Positions 35,859 through 44,792 are shown, numbered from the stretch's first letter. The stretch is 64,000 bases of DNA from Streptomyces sp. NBC_01235 (GCF_035989285.1 NZ_CP108513.1:9796001-9860000); one strand, 5' to 3'. A program made the numbers and translations. The notes: generated by a model not told the origin, from the sequence alone.

Positions 35859-37387
35859 GTCCAGCTCTCCTCGCTGCCGAAGGTGTCGTTGTCCGGGCCG
35901 TTCTCCCAGGGCTCGGTCTGGTCGACGAGCCGGGTGGGATCGTCCCAGAGAAACGCGATGTGCCGACCGAGCAACAAGGGCCCCCCCTCGCGGAGTTCGG
36001 CGGAGCGCCGCAGCCTCTGGATCGCGTGGGGCAGTTGCTCCGCCGAGGTCACGGAGGCGAACACGGCCGACATGACGCTTCTGCGCTCGGCGTGGAACAC
36101 CCCCCGGCGATCCCAGACCGCGAGCCCGATTCCCGCGGCGATGACCGCCTTGAGGGCGGACGACGAGTCCCCGCCGTCCGGCGCGTCGAGGACGGCCGCC
36201 GTGTAGCCTGGCTCGGCCGCCAGAGCCACGTGCCACCGATCCGCCCCGCCCACACTCGACTGCCGCCCCTCCCACGCCAGCACCCCATTGCGGTGCAGGG
36301 CCCGCCAGCGCTCCTGCCACTGTCTTCTCAGCAGCGGGTCGCTGCTGCGCATTCGCTCCAGGCTGCGCAGATGCACCCCGTACCTGAGCGCCAGGGGCAG
36401 TGACCGACCTTCTCCGACCTGGTAGGCCAGTCCGGCCACGTCATGGTTGAGCAGGTCGTGGGGAAGGACGAACTCGATGAAGGGCGGGGGGTGGACGGCG
36501 CCGGACGTGTCCCCGACCGAAGCCGACAGCAGCCGCGCCAACTGTCGCAGGGACTGTTCGACGGCGGCTCCGAGGCCGTCGAGCGTGGTCGTCCGCGGTT
36601 CCGCGGGAAGGGGGTGCCAGCGGCCGGGGACCGTGTTGAGCCAAGGTCGCACGACGATCTCCCCGGTACCGTCGCGCGCGGGTTCGACCATCACGACCAG
36701 ACAGGGGGGGATGGACGGGTCAGGGCGGTTGCGAAGGCGGTCGGCCCGGCGTCGTTCCAGCTCGGACAGCAGTCCGGCCCGCCTCGCCCATTCCTCCGCC
36801 CACGCGGACAGGGCCCTGCGCCGGCTCGGGACCTGGACAGAGGCGGCGGCGTGCTCCATGACCAGCACAGCGGGCGGCAGCCCGTCCGGCTGAGTATTGA
36901 ACTCCAAGACGTGGGAGAAGAGCTGCGCAGGAGTGAGGCCGACGGGGAGGTGCATGCCAAGCTCGTCCGCGACGCCGTCGCGCACGGCGGGCCCCGGCAG
37001 GGCGTCCGCCGCCTGGTGGAGGAGCATGCGCGCCGTGTTCACATCCTGCTGGGACAGCGGGCCGGGCAGGGACTGCGCCAGGCCGCTGGCACCGCCGGAC
37101 GCGAGCAGCCGTTCGATCTCGGCCGCGGCCGGCATCCCCTCCAGGATCCGCACCACCGCGACGAGGACCGACTCGCCCCCGCGGACCTGCAGCACGGCTC
37201 GGGTCAGCGTGACGGCATCCTCCCGCAACCGCACGGCCCGCAGGTCCACGGGGGCGCCCAATTGCTCACCCAGCACATCGGCGAACATCAACCGCCCTTG
37301 CGGGTCCTGCATGCAGGACAGTTCGCACAACGCCTCGGTCAGACCCAGCAGCAGGTCCGGGTCCGACGTTCGCTTCAACTCGCCCAT
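35855..37387 (-). CDS. VMAP protein with N-terminal EAD2-like adaptor (VMAP set 2)
   Basis: A 510-aa protein. Residues ~10-95 form a helical adaptor (LLLGLTEALCELSCMQDPQG, then RLMFADVLGEQLG) of the effector-associated-domain type, homologous to two repeats in the product of 37485-40961. Residues ~100-210 match that protein's C-terminal tail (LEFNTQPDGLPPAVLVME against LNFNAQPDALPPAVLLME). The rest resembles the VMAP-C region: FIEFVLPHDLLNHDVAGLAY, then RWRALHRNGVLAWEG, AAGIGLAVWDRRG and the closing IAFLWDDPTRLVDQ. VMAP proteins are the third partner of vWA-MoxR systems and relay to effectors by adaptor pairing. No catalytic effector domain is visible in this one. Confidence 0.75.
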   Translation of the reverse strand: MGELKRTSDPDLLLGLTEALCELSCMQDPQGRLMFADVLGEQLGAPVDLRAVRLREDAVTLTRAVLQVRGGESVLVAVVRILEGMPAAAEIERLLASGGASGLAQSLPGPLSQQDVNTARMLLHQAADALPGPAVRDGVADELGMHLPVGLTPAQLFSHVLEFNTQPDGLPPAVLVMEHAAASVQVPSRRRALSAWAEEWARRAGLLSELERRRADRLRNRPDPSIPPCLVVMVEPARDGTGEIVVRPWLNTVPGRWHPLPAEPRTTTLDGLGAAVEQSLRQLARLLSASVGDTSGAVHPPPFIEFVLPHDLLNHDVAGLAYQVGEGRSLPLALRYGVHLRSLERMRSSDPLLRRQWQERWRALHRNGVLAWEGRQSSVGGADRWHVALAAEPGYTAAVLDAPDGGDSSSALKAVIAAGIGLAVWDRRGVFHAERRSVMSAVFASVTSAEQLPHAIQRLRRSAELREGGPLLLGRHIAFLWDDPTRLVDQTEPWENGPDNDTFGSEESWT

Positions 37388-37415
37388 GTCGCCGACGGCT
37401 TCACCGACCTCCCCC

Positions 37416-37441
37416 CGCGGGGCCGATGCACCGACCCCGCG
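37416..37441. other. Hairpin in the gap between the two VMAP sets
   Basis: A 7-bp perfect stem (CGCGGGG/CCCCGCG) with a 12-nt loop lies in the only untranslated gap (97 bp) of the seven-gene run. There is no T-run, so it may be an attenuator or RNA-processing site rather than a terminator. It is the one place where expression of the two sets could be separated. Confidence 0.35.
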
Positions 37442-37484
37442 AGTGAAGCTAGCACGTCCGGCGAGGCGTGAGCCGCTGTCTGCC

Positions 37485-40400
37485 TCACATCTTCCTCCTG
37501 GTGGCGGCGCGGCGTCGCCGCAGAGCCTCGGTGAGCCCGGCGCTCTCGGTCCAGGCGTCGACCCAGGCGGTCAGGGCGGTCCGGTGGGCCTGTGAGCGGA
37601 CCAGCCGCGCCGCACACTCCATGAGCAGCACGGCCGGCGGCAGGGCGTCGGGTTGTGCGTTGAAGTTCAGCGCCCATGAGAGAAGTTGTTCGGACCGCAG
37701 CCCGGTGGGCGGACGCACGACGGTCAGTTCGGCGGAGAGCGCCTCGTGCAGATCGGTGGCGGAGAGTTCGTCGTCGGCGGCTCGCAGCAGGGCGCGCGCG
37801 CCTGTCTCGTCCGCGGCGGGCAGGACCCCGCTGACTTCGGGCATCGGGGCGGCGGCGGTCAGCCACGCCAGATCGTCGGCCGCCGCGGGCCCTTCCAGGA
37901 TGCGGACCACGTCGAGCAGCGTCCGGGCCCAGCCGTGGACCTGCATCGCCGTGCGCAGCGCGACGACGACGTCCTCGCGCGGCGATGCGCCGCGCACGTC
38001 GATCGGTCGCTCCAGCAGGTCCCCGAGAAGGTCGGCGAACTGCGCACGACCTGGCGGGTCCTCCATGCACTCCATGGTGCTCAGCGCGTCGGTGAGACGG
38101 CCCAGAAGGGCCAGGCGGCCGCGGTCCGGCTCCGTGCTGTCGCGCTGTCGCGGTGGGACGGACGGATCATCGGCCAGGGCAAGCCGCCCCGCGAACGTCA
38201 CGCCCGCCGAAGCTCCTTCGAACACCGTGACGACATCGATGAGGGCTTGCCGCCCGTTCTGTGCGGCCAGTGCAGCACGCACCAGGGTGGCGACGTCCTC
38301 CCGCTGCAGAGCGCCCCGCAAGGTGATGGGTTGGCCCAGTGTTTCCCCGAGCAGTTCGGCGAACAGAAGGCGTCCCGGTTCGTCGTCCAGAGACTCCAGC
38401 TCACACAGCGCGTCCGTGAGATGCCCCTGGAGCTCGGATGCCCTGGGGCGGACATCGTCCTGACGCTCCGACGGGATGATTTCGTCGGGATCCGTGCCGC
38501 ACTGGCCCCACCGGATCTCAAAGCGGGCGCCGACCCGAAAGCCCCTGCCGTCCACCTTGATCGGCGTGAGGATGTCGGAGCGCAGCCTTTCGGCCACGTC
38601 CCGCGCTGCCACCGGATCGAGGCCGCCGACGAGAATCGCGAACGAGTCGGTGCCCAGCCGGGCCACCGTGTCGTCGTCCCGCACACCGGCCACCAGCCGG
38701 CGGGCCGCTTCGACCAGGACGGCGTCACTCACCGCGGCGCCGAACCGGTCGTGGACGCTGTGCCATCCGTCCAGTGTGCACAGGAGCACCGCCAGACCCT
38801 GCTGCCCCGCTTCGGGATCCTCAGGAGGAAGGCGCACATGGCGGTGGTCGGGGTCGTCCGTGGCGTCGGGGTCGGAGCACAGCAGGTGGGCGAGCTGTCT
38901 GTACAGGGTGCGGGAGTGGCGCAGGCCGGTGAGGGAGTCGCTGCGAGCCCGGTAGGCACCGGTCAGGTCGAGGATCGTCGCCGTCGCCGACGCGACGTCG
39001 AGGCGGGTCGTCGCCAGGACATGGCCCGGTGCGGTGGCGACCTGCTCCAGGAACGCGGTGACCTCGTGGTCGTCCGTGACGTGATCGAGGACGAGGAGCC
39101 AGCGCGTGTGGGAGCCGAGCCACCTCCGTGCCTGCTCGACGGATGTCTCCTGGGGGGCCTGTGACGTCGGTGCCACCGCTGCCATGAAGTGCCCGAGGCC
39201 CGTCCTCAGCGTTGCGGCGTTGCGAGCGTCCACCCACCACGCCACCGTGTAGGTGTTCCGTGTCCGGTGGGCGTATTCCAGGGCGATGGTGGTCTTGTCC
39301 GAGCCGGCCGGCCCGCGCACCACGACGGGCGGGTCCTGGCCGAGCACCAGGCTTCCGACGATCTCCTCCACGACCTCGGCGAGGGCGGGCAGCCAGCGCG
39401 TGGTACGACGCCGGGGCAGGTTGTGCGTGCGCCACTCCCACGGCGAGGGCTCCGCATCCCCACGCCCGTGGTCCGCCCCGGATCCGTCCACCGGCGCCAG
39501 TTCCGCGAGCGGGTGCCCGTCACGCGGCAGGGTCAGCGTGCCGGTCCGCTCCGCGATCACCGCCGGGAATTCCGGTGTGCGGCCGAGGCGTGGTGCGATG
39601 TAGTCGCTCACGAGGTCGACCGTGCGCTGTGCCGAGCCGCTGTTGATCACCGCGCGGAGCACATCCCGTGTCTCCGGCGCGAAGGCGAACACGTCCTGAC
39701 CCGCGAGCGGGTCGTCCACCCGCATCAGGCCGCTCAGCAGGACCTCGGCCAGGCAGGCCGAGCTGGTCTCGGGCAGAGCCGCGGCCTGGACGAGCCGCAT
39801 CACGGGAAGCGTCAGCGGATCGACGGCCGCCAGGTGGGCGGCCAGCTGGTAGGCGTGCGGCGAGACGTTCGCCCGGAAGCGGCGGACGCGGTCGGCGACA
39901 CTGCCCCACCCGGGCTGTTCCGTGCCGTCGAGGGACGCGGCCTCGACCGGGGCGGCCGCGTCCGTCACCCGCAGGGCGGCGACTCCTCCCTGTGATGCGA
40001 TGAGGTCCGCCCAGGGCCGGAGGCTCGCCTCGTCGAGTTCCATCACAGGCACGGGAAGAACGGGGGGCGGGCTCAAGCCAGGGGGCAGCCAGGGATCACG
40101 GGTCCTCAGCAGGCTGTTGGACGGTGCCGGCGCGGTCGTACGGACGAGCATGGGCTCGGCCGCCACCCCGGTTCTGCTCCACAGCCCGGTGGGGAACAGA
40201 TGGATCACGGCGGTCGGTGCCCTGCGGGCCAGGGCGGCCAGGCTGCGCTGTGCGGTGCCGGTGTACCAGTGGTCGGCGACCGCGTCGGTGACGGTGAGTA
40301 CGACGGTCGGGCCGCCGGTCAGCAGAGACGAGGCGTCGAGCGGGCTGACTCGCACGGAACGGAAGATGCCCGAGCCCGACAGGGCGTCGGTCAGTTCGGC

Positions 40401-40961
40401 CACGGTGTCGCGCCACACCCGCATGGACGGGCCGTCGTCGACGGCGAGGACGAGATGCAGCCATCGGTCCTTGGCCGGCCGCAGCACGGCGTCGACGACT
40501 CCGCTGTCGGCGATGGACTCGGCGGTGGCGCTCTCGTCGAGCTCGTAGCGGTGCGCGGACGGCACTCGTCGTTTGAGCGAGCGCAGGGCCCGGACGACGT
40601 TCAAGGGGTGACGCAGGCCCCGAATGCCAGGGAGGCGGATCGGCGCGCCGGGCCCTCCACCGGCGCCCGTGGCGGCGAGGGCGTGGACCGATCGCCGGGC
40701 GTCGCCCGGCGCGGTCGGCGCGGCGGGCTCCGGTTGCGGCTCCAACGGGGCCGGGGCTGCGGCATCGGTTCCGGCGGTGGGCAGGGTGTCGGCTTGCGTG
40801 ACGGCGCCGGCTTCCCGCTTCCCGGGCGTGTGCAGGGCCAGCCACAGGACGTCGCTCAGTTCTCTCGGGGACAGTTCCGCTCCGGCGTCGCGCAGGACGG
40901 CGTGGAGCCGGGCGACGAGGAGTCCGTCGGGCTCAGCGGGCGCCGCCGCTCCTGAGCTCAC
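37485..40961 (-). CDS. vWA-STAND protein with degenerate GGDEF domain and two EAD2-like adaptors (VMAP set 1)
   Basis: A 1158-aa protein from GTG, overlapping the MoxR gene by 29 bp. Domain order by residue: SAV_2336-type N-terminus (~15-50, LSPRELSDVLWLALHTP); vWA-like unit (~170-290, LHLVLAVDDGPSMRVW); STAND P-loop GPAGSDKTT (~550) with WLLVLDHVTDD; a GGDEF fold (~675-820) opening with SDSLTGLRHSRTLYRQL and with VARLGTDSFAILVGG at the signature loop; two EAD2-like repeats (~840-925, ~955-1040); a tail shared with the VMAP gene downstream. The signature reads GTDSF instead of GGDEF, so cyclase activity is doubtful and the domain may bind a nucleotide as sensor. This combination in one chain is unusual. 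Confidence 0.75.
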   Translation of the reverse strand: MSSGAAAPAEPDGLLVARLHAVLRDAGAELSPRELSDVLWLALHTPGKREAGAVTQADTLPTAGTDAAAPAPLEPQPEPAAPTAPGDARRSVHALAATGAGGGPGAPIRLPGIRGLRHPLNVVRALRSLKRRVPSAHRYELDESATAESIADSGVVDAVLRPAKDRWLHLVLAVDDGPSMRVWRDTVAELTDALSGSGIFRSVRVSPLDASSLLTGGPTVVLTVTDAVADHWYTGTAQRSLAALARRAPTAVIHLFPTGLWSRTGVAAEPMLVRTTAPAPSNSLLRTRDPWLPPGLSPPPVLPVPVMELDEASLRPWADLIASQGGVAALRVTDAAAPVEAASLDGTEQPGWGSVADRVRRFRANVSPHAYQLAAHLAAVDPLTLPVMRLVQAAALPETSSACLAEVLLSGLMRVDDPLAGQDVFAFAPETRDVLRAVINSGSAQRTVDLVSDYIAPRLGRTPEFPAVIAERTGTLTLPRDGHPLAELAPVDGSGADHGRGDAEPSPWEWRTHNLPRRRTTRWLPALAEVVEEIVGSLVLGQDPPVVVRGPAGSDKTTIALEYAHRTRNTYTVAWWVDARNAATLRTGLGHFMAAVAPTSQAPQETSVEQARRWLGSHTRWLLVLDHVTDDHEVTAFLEQVATAPGHVLATTRLDVASATATILDLTGAYRARSDSLTGLRHSRTLYRQLAHLLCSDPDATDDPDHRHVRLPPEDPEAGQQGLAVLLCTLDGWHSVHDRFGAAVSDAVLVEAARRLVAGVRDDDTVARLGTDSFAILVGGLDPVAARDVAERLRSDILTPIKVDGRGFRVGARFEIRWGQCGTDPDEIIPSERQDDVRPRASELQGHLTDALCELESLDDEPGRLLFAELLGETLGQPITLRGALQREDVATLVRAALAAQNGRQALIDVVTVFEGASAGVTFAGRLALADDPSVPPRQRDSTEPDRGRLALLGRLTDALSTMECMEDPPGRAQFADLLGDLLERPIDVRGASPREDVVVALRTAMQVHGWARTLLDVVRILEGPAAADDLAWLTAAAPMPEVSGVLPAADETGARALLRAADDELSATDLHEALSAELTVVRPPTGLRSEQLLSWALNFNAQPDALPPAVLLMECAARLVRSQAHRTALTAWVDAWTESAGLTEALRRRRAATRRKM

Positions 40962-41895
40962 GCAGCACCGCCTTCCGAAGGTGAGCGGCCTCGGGGTGGA
41001 CGCCCTGGTGAAGGAGGTGGACGGCGTGCAGCAACTGGTCGGTGGCGAGGCCGCGGGCGTCGCGGTCCGTGATGAAGGAGCTGACCAGCCTCTCCACCCG
41101 GGGCCACTGAGCGTCCAGGTCCGGGAGATCCTGCGAAAAATGCGCCCGGACGATGCGTTCCAGCTGCTGCTGGTCCGGCTCCGGCAGTTCCAGGCGGACG
41201 CAGCGCCGCAGGAAGGCCGGCGGGAACTCCCGTTCGCCGTTGCTGGTGATCACCACGAAGGGGAAGTCCTGGCAGCGGACGGTCCCCTGCCGCACGCGTA
41301 CCTTCTCCTGCGAGCCCTGGACGTGGACGTCGATCTGGGCCTGCTGCGCGGGGAGGCGGGCCAGTTCGGGGATGGTGAACTCGCCTTCCTCCAGCACGAA
41401 CAGCAGATCGTTGGGCAGATCGAGATCGCTCTTGTCGAGCTCGTCGATGAGGAGGAGCCGCGGCCGTCCCTCGTGGCGGGTGGCCAGCGCGGTGCCCAGC
41501 GGCCCGAGGCGTACGAAGCTGCCGATGTCGTCGGTGCCCTCCTGCCGCTCCCGCAGCCGGCCGATGGCGTCGTAGCGGTACAGGGCGTCGGTCAGTGTGG
41601 CGCGGGTGTTGACAGGCCAGACCAGTACCGGTCCGAGCCCGAGTTCGGCCGCGATGGCGTGGGCGAGCGACGACTTACCGGTACCGGGCGCGCCGGTCAC
41701 CAGCAGAGGCCGACGCAGCCGCAGGGCGGCGTTGACCACCTCCACCTGCTCCTCGCCGATCAGGTACGGGCGCCGTTGGGCGTCGTCGTCCGGCCGCGGC
41801 CGTCGCCAGGGCGGGGCCACGGGGAGCGGCACGGCGTCGTCGTAGGTCCCCCCGTCACCGCGGAAGAGCCGTTCCTGTGGGCGATCGCTGCTCAC
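40933..41895 (-). CDS. MoxR-type AAA+ ATPase (VMAP set 1)
   Basis: A 320-aa protein from the GTG at 41895, with GGAAGGAGG upstream and a GTGA overlap with the trypsin-VMAP stop. An in-frame extension to 42150 would run through the neighbouring gene and is rejected. Walker A GAPGTGKSSLAH, Walker B LLLIDELDKSDLDLPNDLL and FVVITSNGEREFP are all intact. It lacks the ~35-residue N-terminal extension of the set-2 paralog. It should remodel the vWA protein encoded directly downstream. Confidence 0.85.
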   Translation of the reverse strand: MSSDRPQERLFRGDGGTYDDAVPLPVAPPWRRPRPDDDAQRRPYLIGEEQVEVVNAALRLRRPLLVTGAPGTGKSSLAHAIAAELGLGPVLVWPVNTRATLTDALYRYDAIGRLRERQEGTDDIGSFVRLGPLGTALATRHEGRPRLLLIDELDKSDLDLPNDLLFVLEEGEFTIPELARLPAQQAQIDVHVQGSQEKVRVRQGTVRCQDFPFVVITSNGEREFPPAFLRRCVRLELPEPDQQQLERIVRAHFSQDLPDLDAQWPRVERLVSSFITDRDARGLATDQLLHAVHLLHQGVHPEAAHLRKAVLRELRSGGAR

Positions 41896-43907
41896 GCGAC
41901 GCCTCCTTCCCCTGTCGGCGGGTGGGTTAGCCGCTGCCGCGGCGGCGCCCAACTCGGGTCCTCCCACAACAGAGCGAGATGGGCTCCCATGTGGGTGGTG
42001 TCCTCCGGTGCCTCTGCGCGCCGCAGTCTGACCTCTTCGCGCAGGCGGCGCGGCCAGTCCTCGGGTACCACGGTGCGTAGTGCCTCCGCCGCGTCCGTGC
42101 CGTGGGCGCCGCGATGCCACAGGACGACCGGCACGCCAAGGTAGCGGCACAGGGCCAGCGCGGCGTTGCGCTGTTCGGGCGGACAGCAGGCGATGACCAG
42201 CGCGATCTCATCCTGGCGGGTGAGGACGCTGTCCGCGGTTCGGTGGTCGAGCATCACGTAGGGACCAGTCGTGGATGTGCGCCCCTGCTCCCAGCGGGCC
42301 TTCCATACGCCGGGGCGGCGTATGCTCTGGCCACGCAGCACCACCACCCGGTCCCGTCCGAGGTGCCGGGGCTCCTGCAGGCCGGCATCGGTCGGCAGCC
42401 GGTCGACGGCCAGGCCGAAGAAGCCCTCCTCCAGAAGAAACTCCACGCCCGCCGTGTCGTCGTAGTGGTCGAGTTCCCGGACGGCCTCGGAGAGCCGGGC
42501 GCACAGCTCGGCACGGCTGCCCGGGCTCTGGCCGCTGCTCCACACCGGGCCCTCGTTGCCGCGGTCGTCGTAGAGCCGCATCTCGTAGCGGAAGGACTCC
42601 GCCGAGGGTTCCGGCGCCCAGAGCCACACACGCAGCACCGGCTGCACGGTGCGTGCGGAGGCCCGGGAGTTGGCGGACCAGCGGCACTGCCCGGCCGCCG
42701 CACGGCTGACACCCAGGCGGTCGGTCATCCGCTCTGACCAGTCCCGCAGGGCGTCTCCGTCCTCGTGCCGGGCCGCGGCCGCCTCCTCCACGACCTGCAT
42801 CAGGGGCGGCACCACGCCCGGTTCGACGGCGCGGTCCTCCAGATCCTCGATCAGGGTGTCGATGTCCGACGTGCCGGGGTCGGGCAGCAGGAAGTGCGGT
42901 ACGGCGTGGCGGGCCGCCGCGCGGAGCTCCGGATGTGCGCCGGGGCCGAGCAGTGCGATCAGTTCGTCGTGCTCGGCCTGCGTGAGAAGGCGCACCGGTC
43001 GCAGCCCGGCCGCCGCGTCCCTCACGCGCTGCACCAGGTCCCCGGGTTGCTTGAGTGCGCTCAGCAGGATCGGCACGCCGCGTGGGTGCAGCAGGGCGGC
43101 GTCCACGATGCTTGTGCTGGTGCGCGGAGTGTCGCGCAGGCCGAGGGCGTGGCCGACACGTTCCGCGCAGCGGCGCAGCTTCTTCCCGGGCAAGTCGTCG
43201 AGGGCGTCGATCAGGTCGTCACGGCAGGCGCTGGTCCGGGCGTCGTAGGCCGCCGGGGTCATCGCGGGGACCACGCCGGCGGAGGTGAGGAACCTGATCA
43301 CCTCGGAGGCCCTGATGGCGTACGAGCGCGGGTTGTCGGGCTCGGTCGACACGATCAGGCCGGTCACACAGCCGTGTTCGCGGTCCCACAGCGGGGCTCC
43401 GCTGTGACCGGGGAGGATCCGCAGTGGGGCGCGGCCAGGGTCGAGGATGTACCAGGGGCCCATCTCGGTCTGGACATGGACGTCGACGAGGGAGCGGGGG
43501 GCTCCGTGGTGGTACCAGGTCCACAGGCGTCTGCCGCGGGTCTCTCCGACGGGCACGGGCACGATGCCTTCGGGTATCGACCTGGTCTTCAGCAGGGCGA
43601 GATCTCCGTCCCACCATTGATTGGCGTGCGGCAGGGGAGGCAGCCAGCCCGCCAGCTCGACGGCGTGCCGCTGCGGGCCGGCCCACGGCAGGGAGACGGT
43701 GACGCGCTCCATCTCCCGCACACTCGGCCGGGCGGTGGCCAGTTGGGGCCGGTCCAGCACCACGTTGATCACATGGGCGCAGGTGAGCAGGTATCCCTCG
43801 GCGACGACCACGCCCGCGCCCAGGCCCTGTTCCGACGCACCGGCGTGCACGGTGACCCAGGCTCGGCGGACACCGGCATCCGGGTCACCGTCGTACGTCG
43901 GATGCAC
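41892..43907 (-). CDS. Trypsin-like protease fused to VMAP modules (VMAP set 1)
   Basis: A 671-aa protein counted from the GTG at 43907, 2 nt after the TAG of the upstream gene, with GGAG 5 nt before it; an ATG at 43964 would overlap the upstream gene by 55 bp. Residues ~1-210 are a trypsin-like domain with a complete triad: His45 (LLTCAHVIN), Asp102 (WDGDLALLK) and Ser169 (LPGHSGAPL). A helical middle part (~210-400, with LLTQAEHDELIALLGPG, EAD-like) and a VMAP-C region follow, the latter ending with VVLWHRGAHG and LALLWEDPSW. No signal peptide is present, so the protease is cytoplasmic, as expected of an intracellular effector released by activation. Confidence 0.8.
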   Translation of the reverse strand: MHPTYDGDPDAGVRRAWVTVHAGASEQGLGAGVVVAEGYLLTCAHVINVVLDRPQLATARPSVREMERVTVSLPWAGPQRHAVELAGWLPPLPHANQWWDGDLALLKTRSIPEGIVPVPVGETRGRRLWTWYHHGAPRSLVDVHVQTEMGPWYILDPGRAPLRILPGHSGAPLWDREHGCVTGLIVSTEPDNPRSYAIRASEVIRFLTSAGVVPAMTPAAYDARTSACRDDLIDALDDLPGKKLRRCAERVGHALGLRDTPRTSTSIVDAALLHPRGVPILLSALKQPGDLVQRVRDAAAGLRPVRLLTQAEHDELIALLGPGAHPELRAAARHAVPHFLLPDPGTSDIDTLIEDLEDRAVEPGVVPPLMQVVEEAAAARHEDGDALRDWSERMTDRLGVSRAAAGQCRWSANSRASARTVQPVLRVWLWAPEPSAESFRYEMRLYDDRGNEGPVWSSGQSPGSRAELCARLSEAVRELDHYDDTAGVEFLLEEGFFGLAVDRLPTDAGLQEPRHLGRDRVVVLRGQSIRRPGVWKARWEQGRTSTTGPYVMLDHRTADSVLTRQDEIALVIACCPPEQRNAALALCRYLGVPVVLWHRGAHGTDAAEALRTVVPEDWPRRLREEVRLRRAEAPEDTTHMGAHLALLWEDPSWAPPRQRLTHPPTGEGGVA

Positions 43908-43909
43908 GG

Positions 43910-44311
43910 CTACTCCGGTGGCACAGGAGCCGTCGCCGAAGTGGAAGGATCCTCCAGATCCCATGTCGCCGACACCGTGAGGCTCGCCTCGCCCTTGTTG
44001 GCCACGATGCCCAGGGTGAGGTCGTTGCCGACCTTGACGCCGAGGGAGACCGTGAGCTGCTGGGGCCGCCGGTCCATGGTGGATACCGTGTCGTGCACCG
44101 ACTGAAGGACGGGAACCAGCGGTTTGAGTACCTGGCGCAACGCGCCGCGGGTCGCCCGGGCGACCCGTCCCTGCCCGCCGCCCGCGACGGGCACGAGAGG
44201 AGCGGAACCGGGCGTCCCCCCTGCGGCCGTGGAGTCGGCCAGCGGACTGGGGAACACCTCCAGCAGCACAGCCTGGCCGTCGTCGAAGGTGAACTCCACA
44301 AATTCCCCCAT
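43910..44311 (-). CDS. Trypsin-co-occurring (CU044_2847-like) protein
   Basis: A 133-aa protein from the ATG at 44311. It begins GEFVEFTFDDGQAVLLEVF, passes through a helical part (LRQVLKPLVPVLQSVHDTV) and ends with a beta hairpin set LTVSLGVKVGNDLTLGIVAN and EASLTVSATWDLE. This is the layout of the small trypsin-co-occurring domain encoded beside trypsin-like effectors in actinobacteria. It is probably the regulator, inhibitor or substrate of the protease encoded immediately downstream. It is the first gene of the seven-gene run, so the operon promoter should lie upstream of 44311. Confidence 0.75.
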   Translation of the reverse strand: MGEFVEFTFDDGQAVLLEVFPSPLADSTAAGGTPGSAPLVPVAGGGQGRVARATRGALRQVLKPLVPVLQSVHDTVSTMDRRPQQLTVSLGVKVGNDLTLGIVANKGEASLTVSATWDLEDPSTSATAPVPPE

Positions 44312-44499
44312 GGCCCCAAGTATGGCAGCCGCAGGACCACTTGGCCCCAGGAACGGTCGACTGTTCCGCACTTCCCGACCGGACGCGGTCGATCCGGAGA
44401 CTCGTGAGCGCTAGCAGGACGTCATCATGCCCTGGGCGCCGTCCGAGGCCGACAAGCAGCGCTGATCCAGGCCCCCGGCTCCCCGTTCCTCACCACACC

Positions 44500-44790
44500 G
44501 CATTTCGGCGCCACAGCCTGTGCGAGACGGAGGAACGGCTGACGCGCCTGGCGGAGGCGACCGGTGGCTGGCCGTATCTGCTGGACAAGGCGTTGCAGCT
44601 ACGTGATCGCCGACCGGACCAGGACGGGGGTGCTGGCGGACCTGACATCGTGGCTGGAGCAGAGCAGCGGCGCCGAACAATTCGTCGACGCCGTGGGGCT
44701 GCTGGAGAAACGACACCCTCAAGGCCGCCTACGACGGAGTCGTCGAGCAGCTCCTAAGAAGGCTGTCCGAACAGGCACCTGGTCGGTGGA
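44500..44790 (+). pseudogene. C-terminal remnant of an AAA/STAND NTPase
   Basis: Three consecutive frames piece together a coherent protein: LTRLAEATGGWPYLLDKALQ, then VLADLTSWLEQSSGAEQFVD with AVGLL, then NDTLKAAYDGVVEQLLRRL. Two frameshifts (near 44605 and 44713) separate them. The order GWPYLLDKAL...SWL...AVGLL is the end of an AAA-ATPase sensor protein. It ends where the panD-type repeat begins. The gene is decayed. Confidence 0.45.
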
Positions 44791-44792
44791 GT

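Noticed and set aside
37416..37441. Rho-independent terminator between the VMAP sets
   Set aside because: Only a 7-bp stem with a 12-nt loop and no T-run; kept as an unclassified hairpin rather than a terminator.
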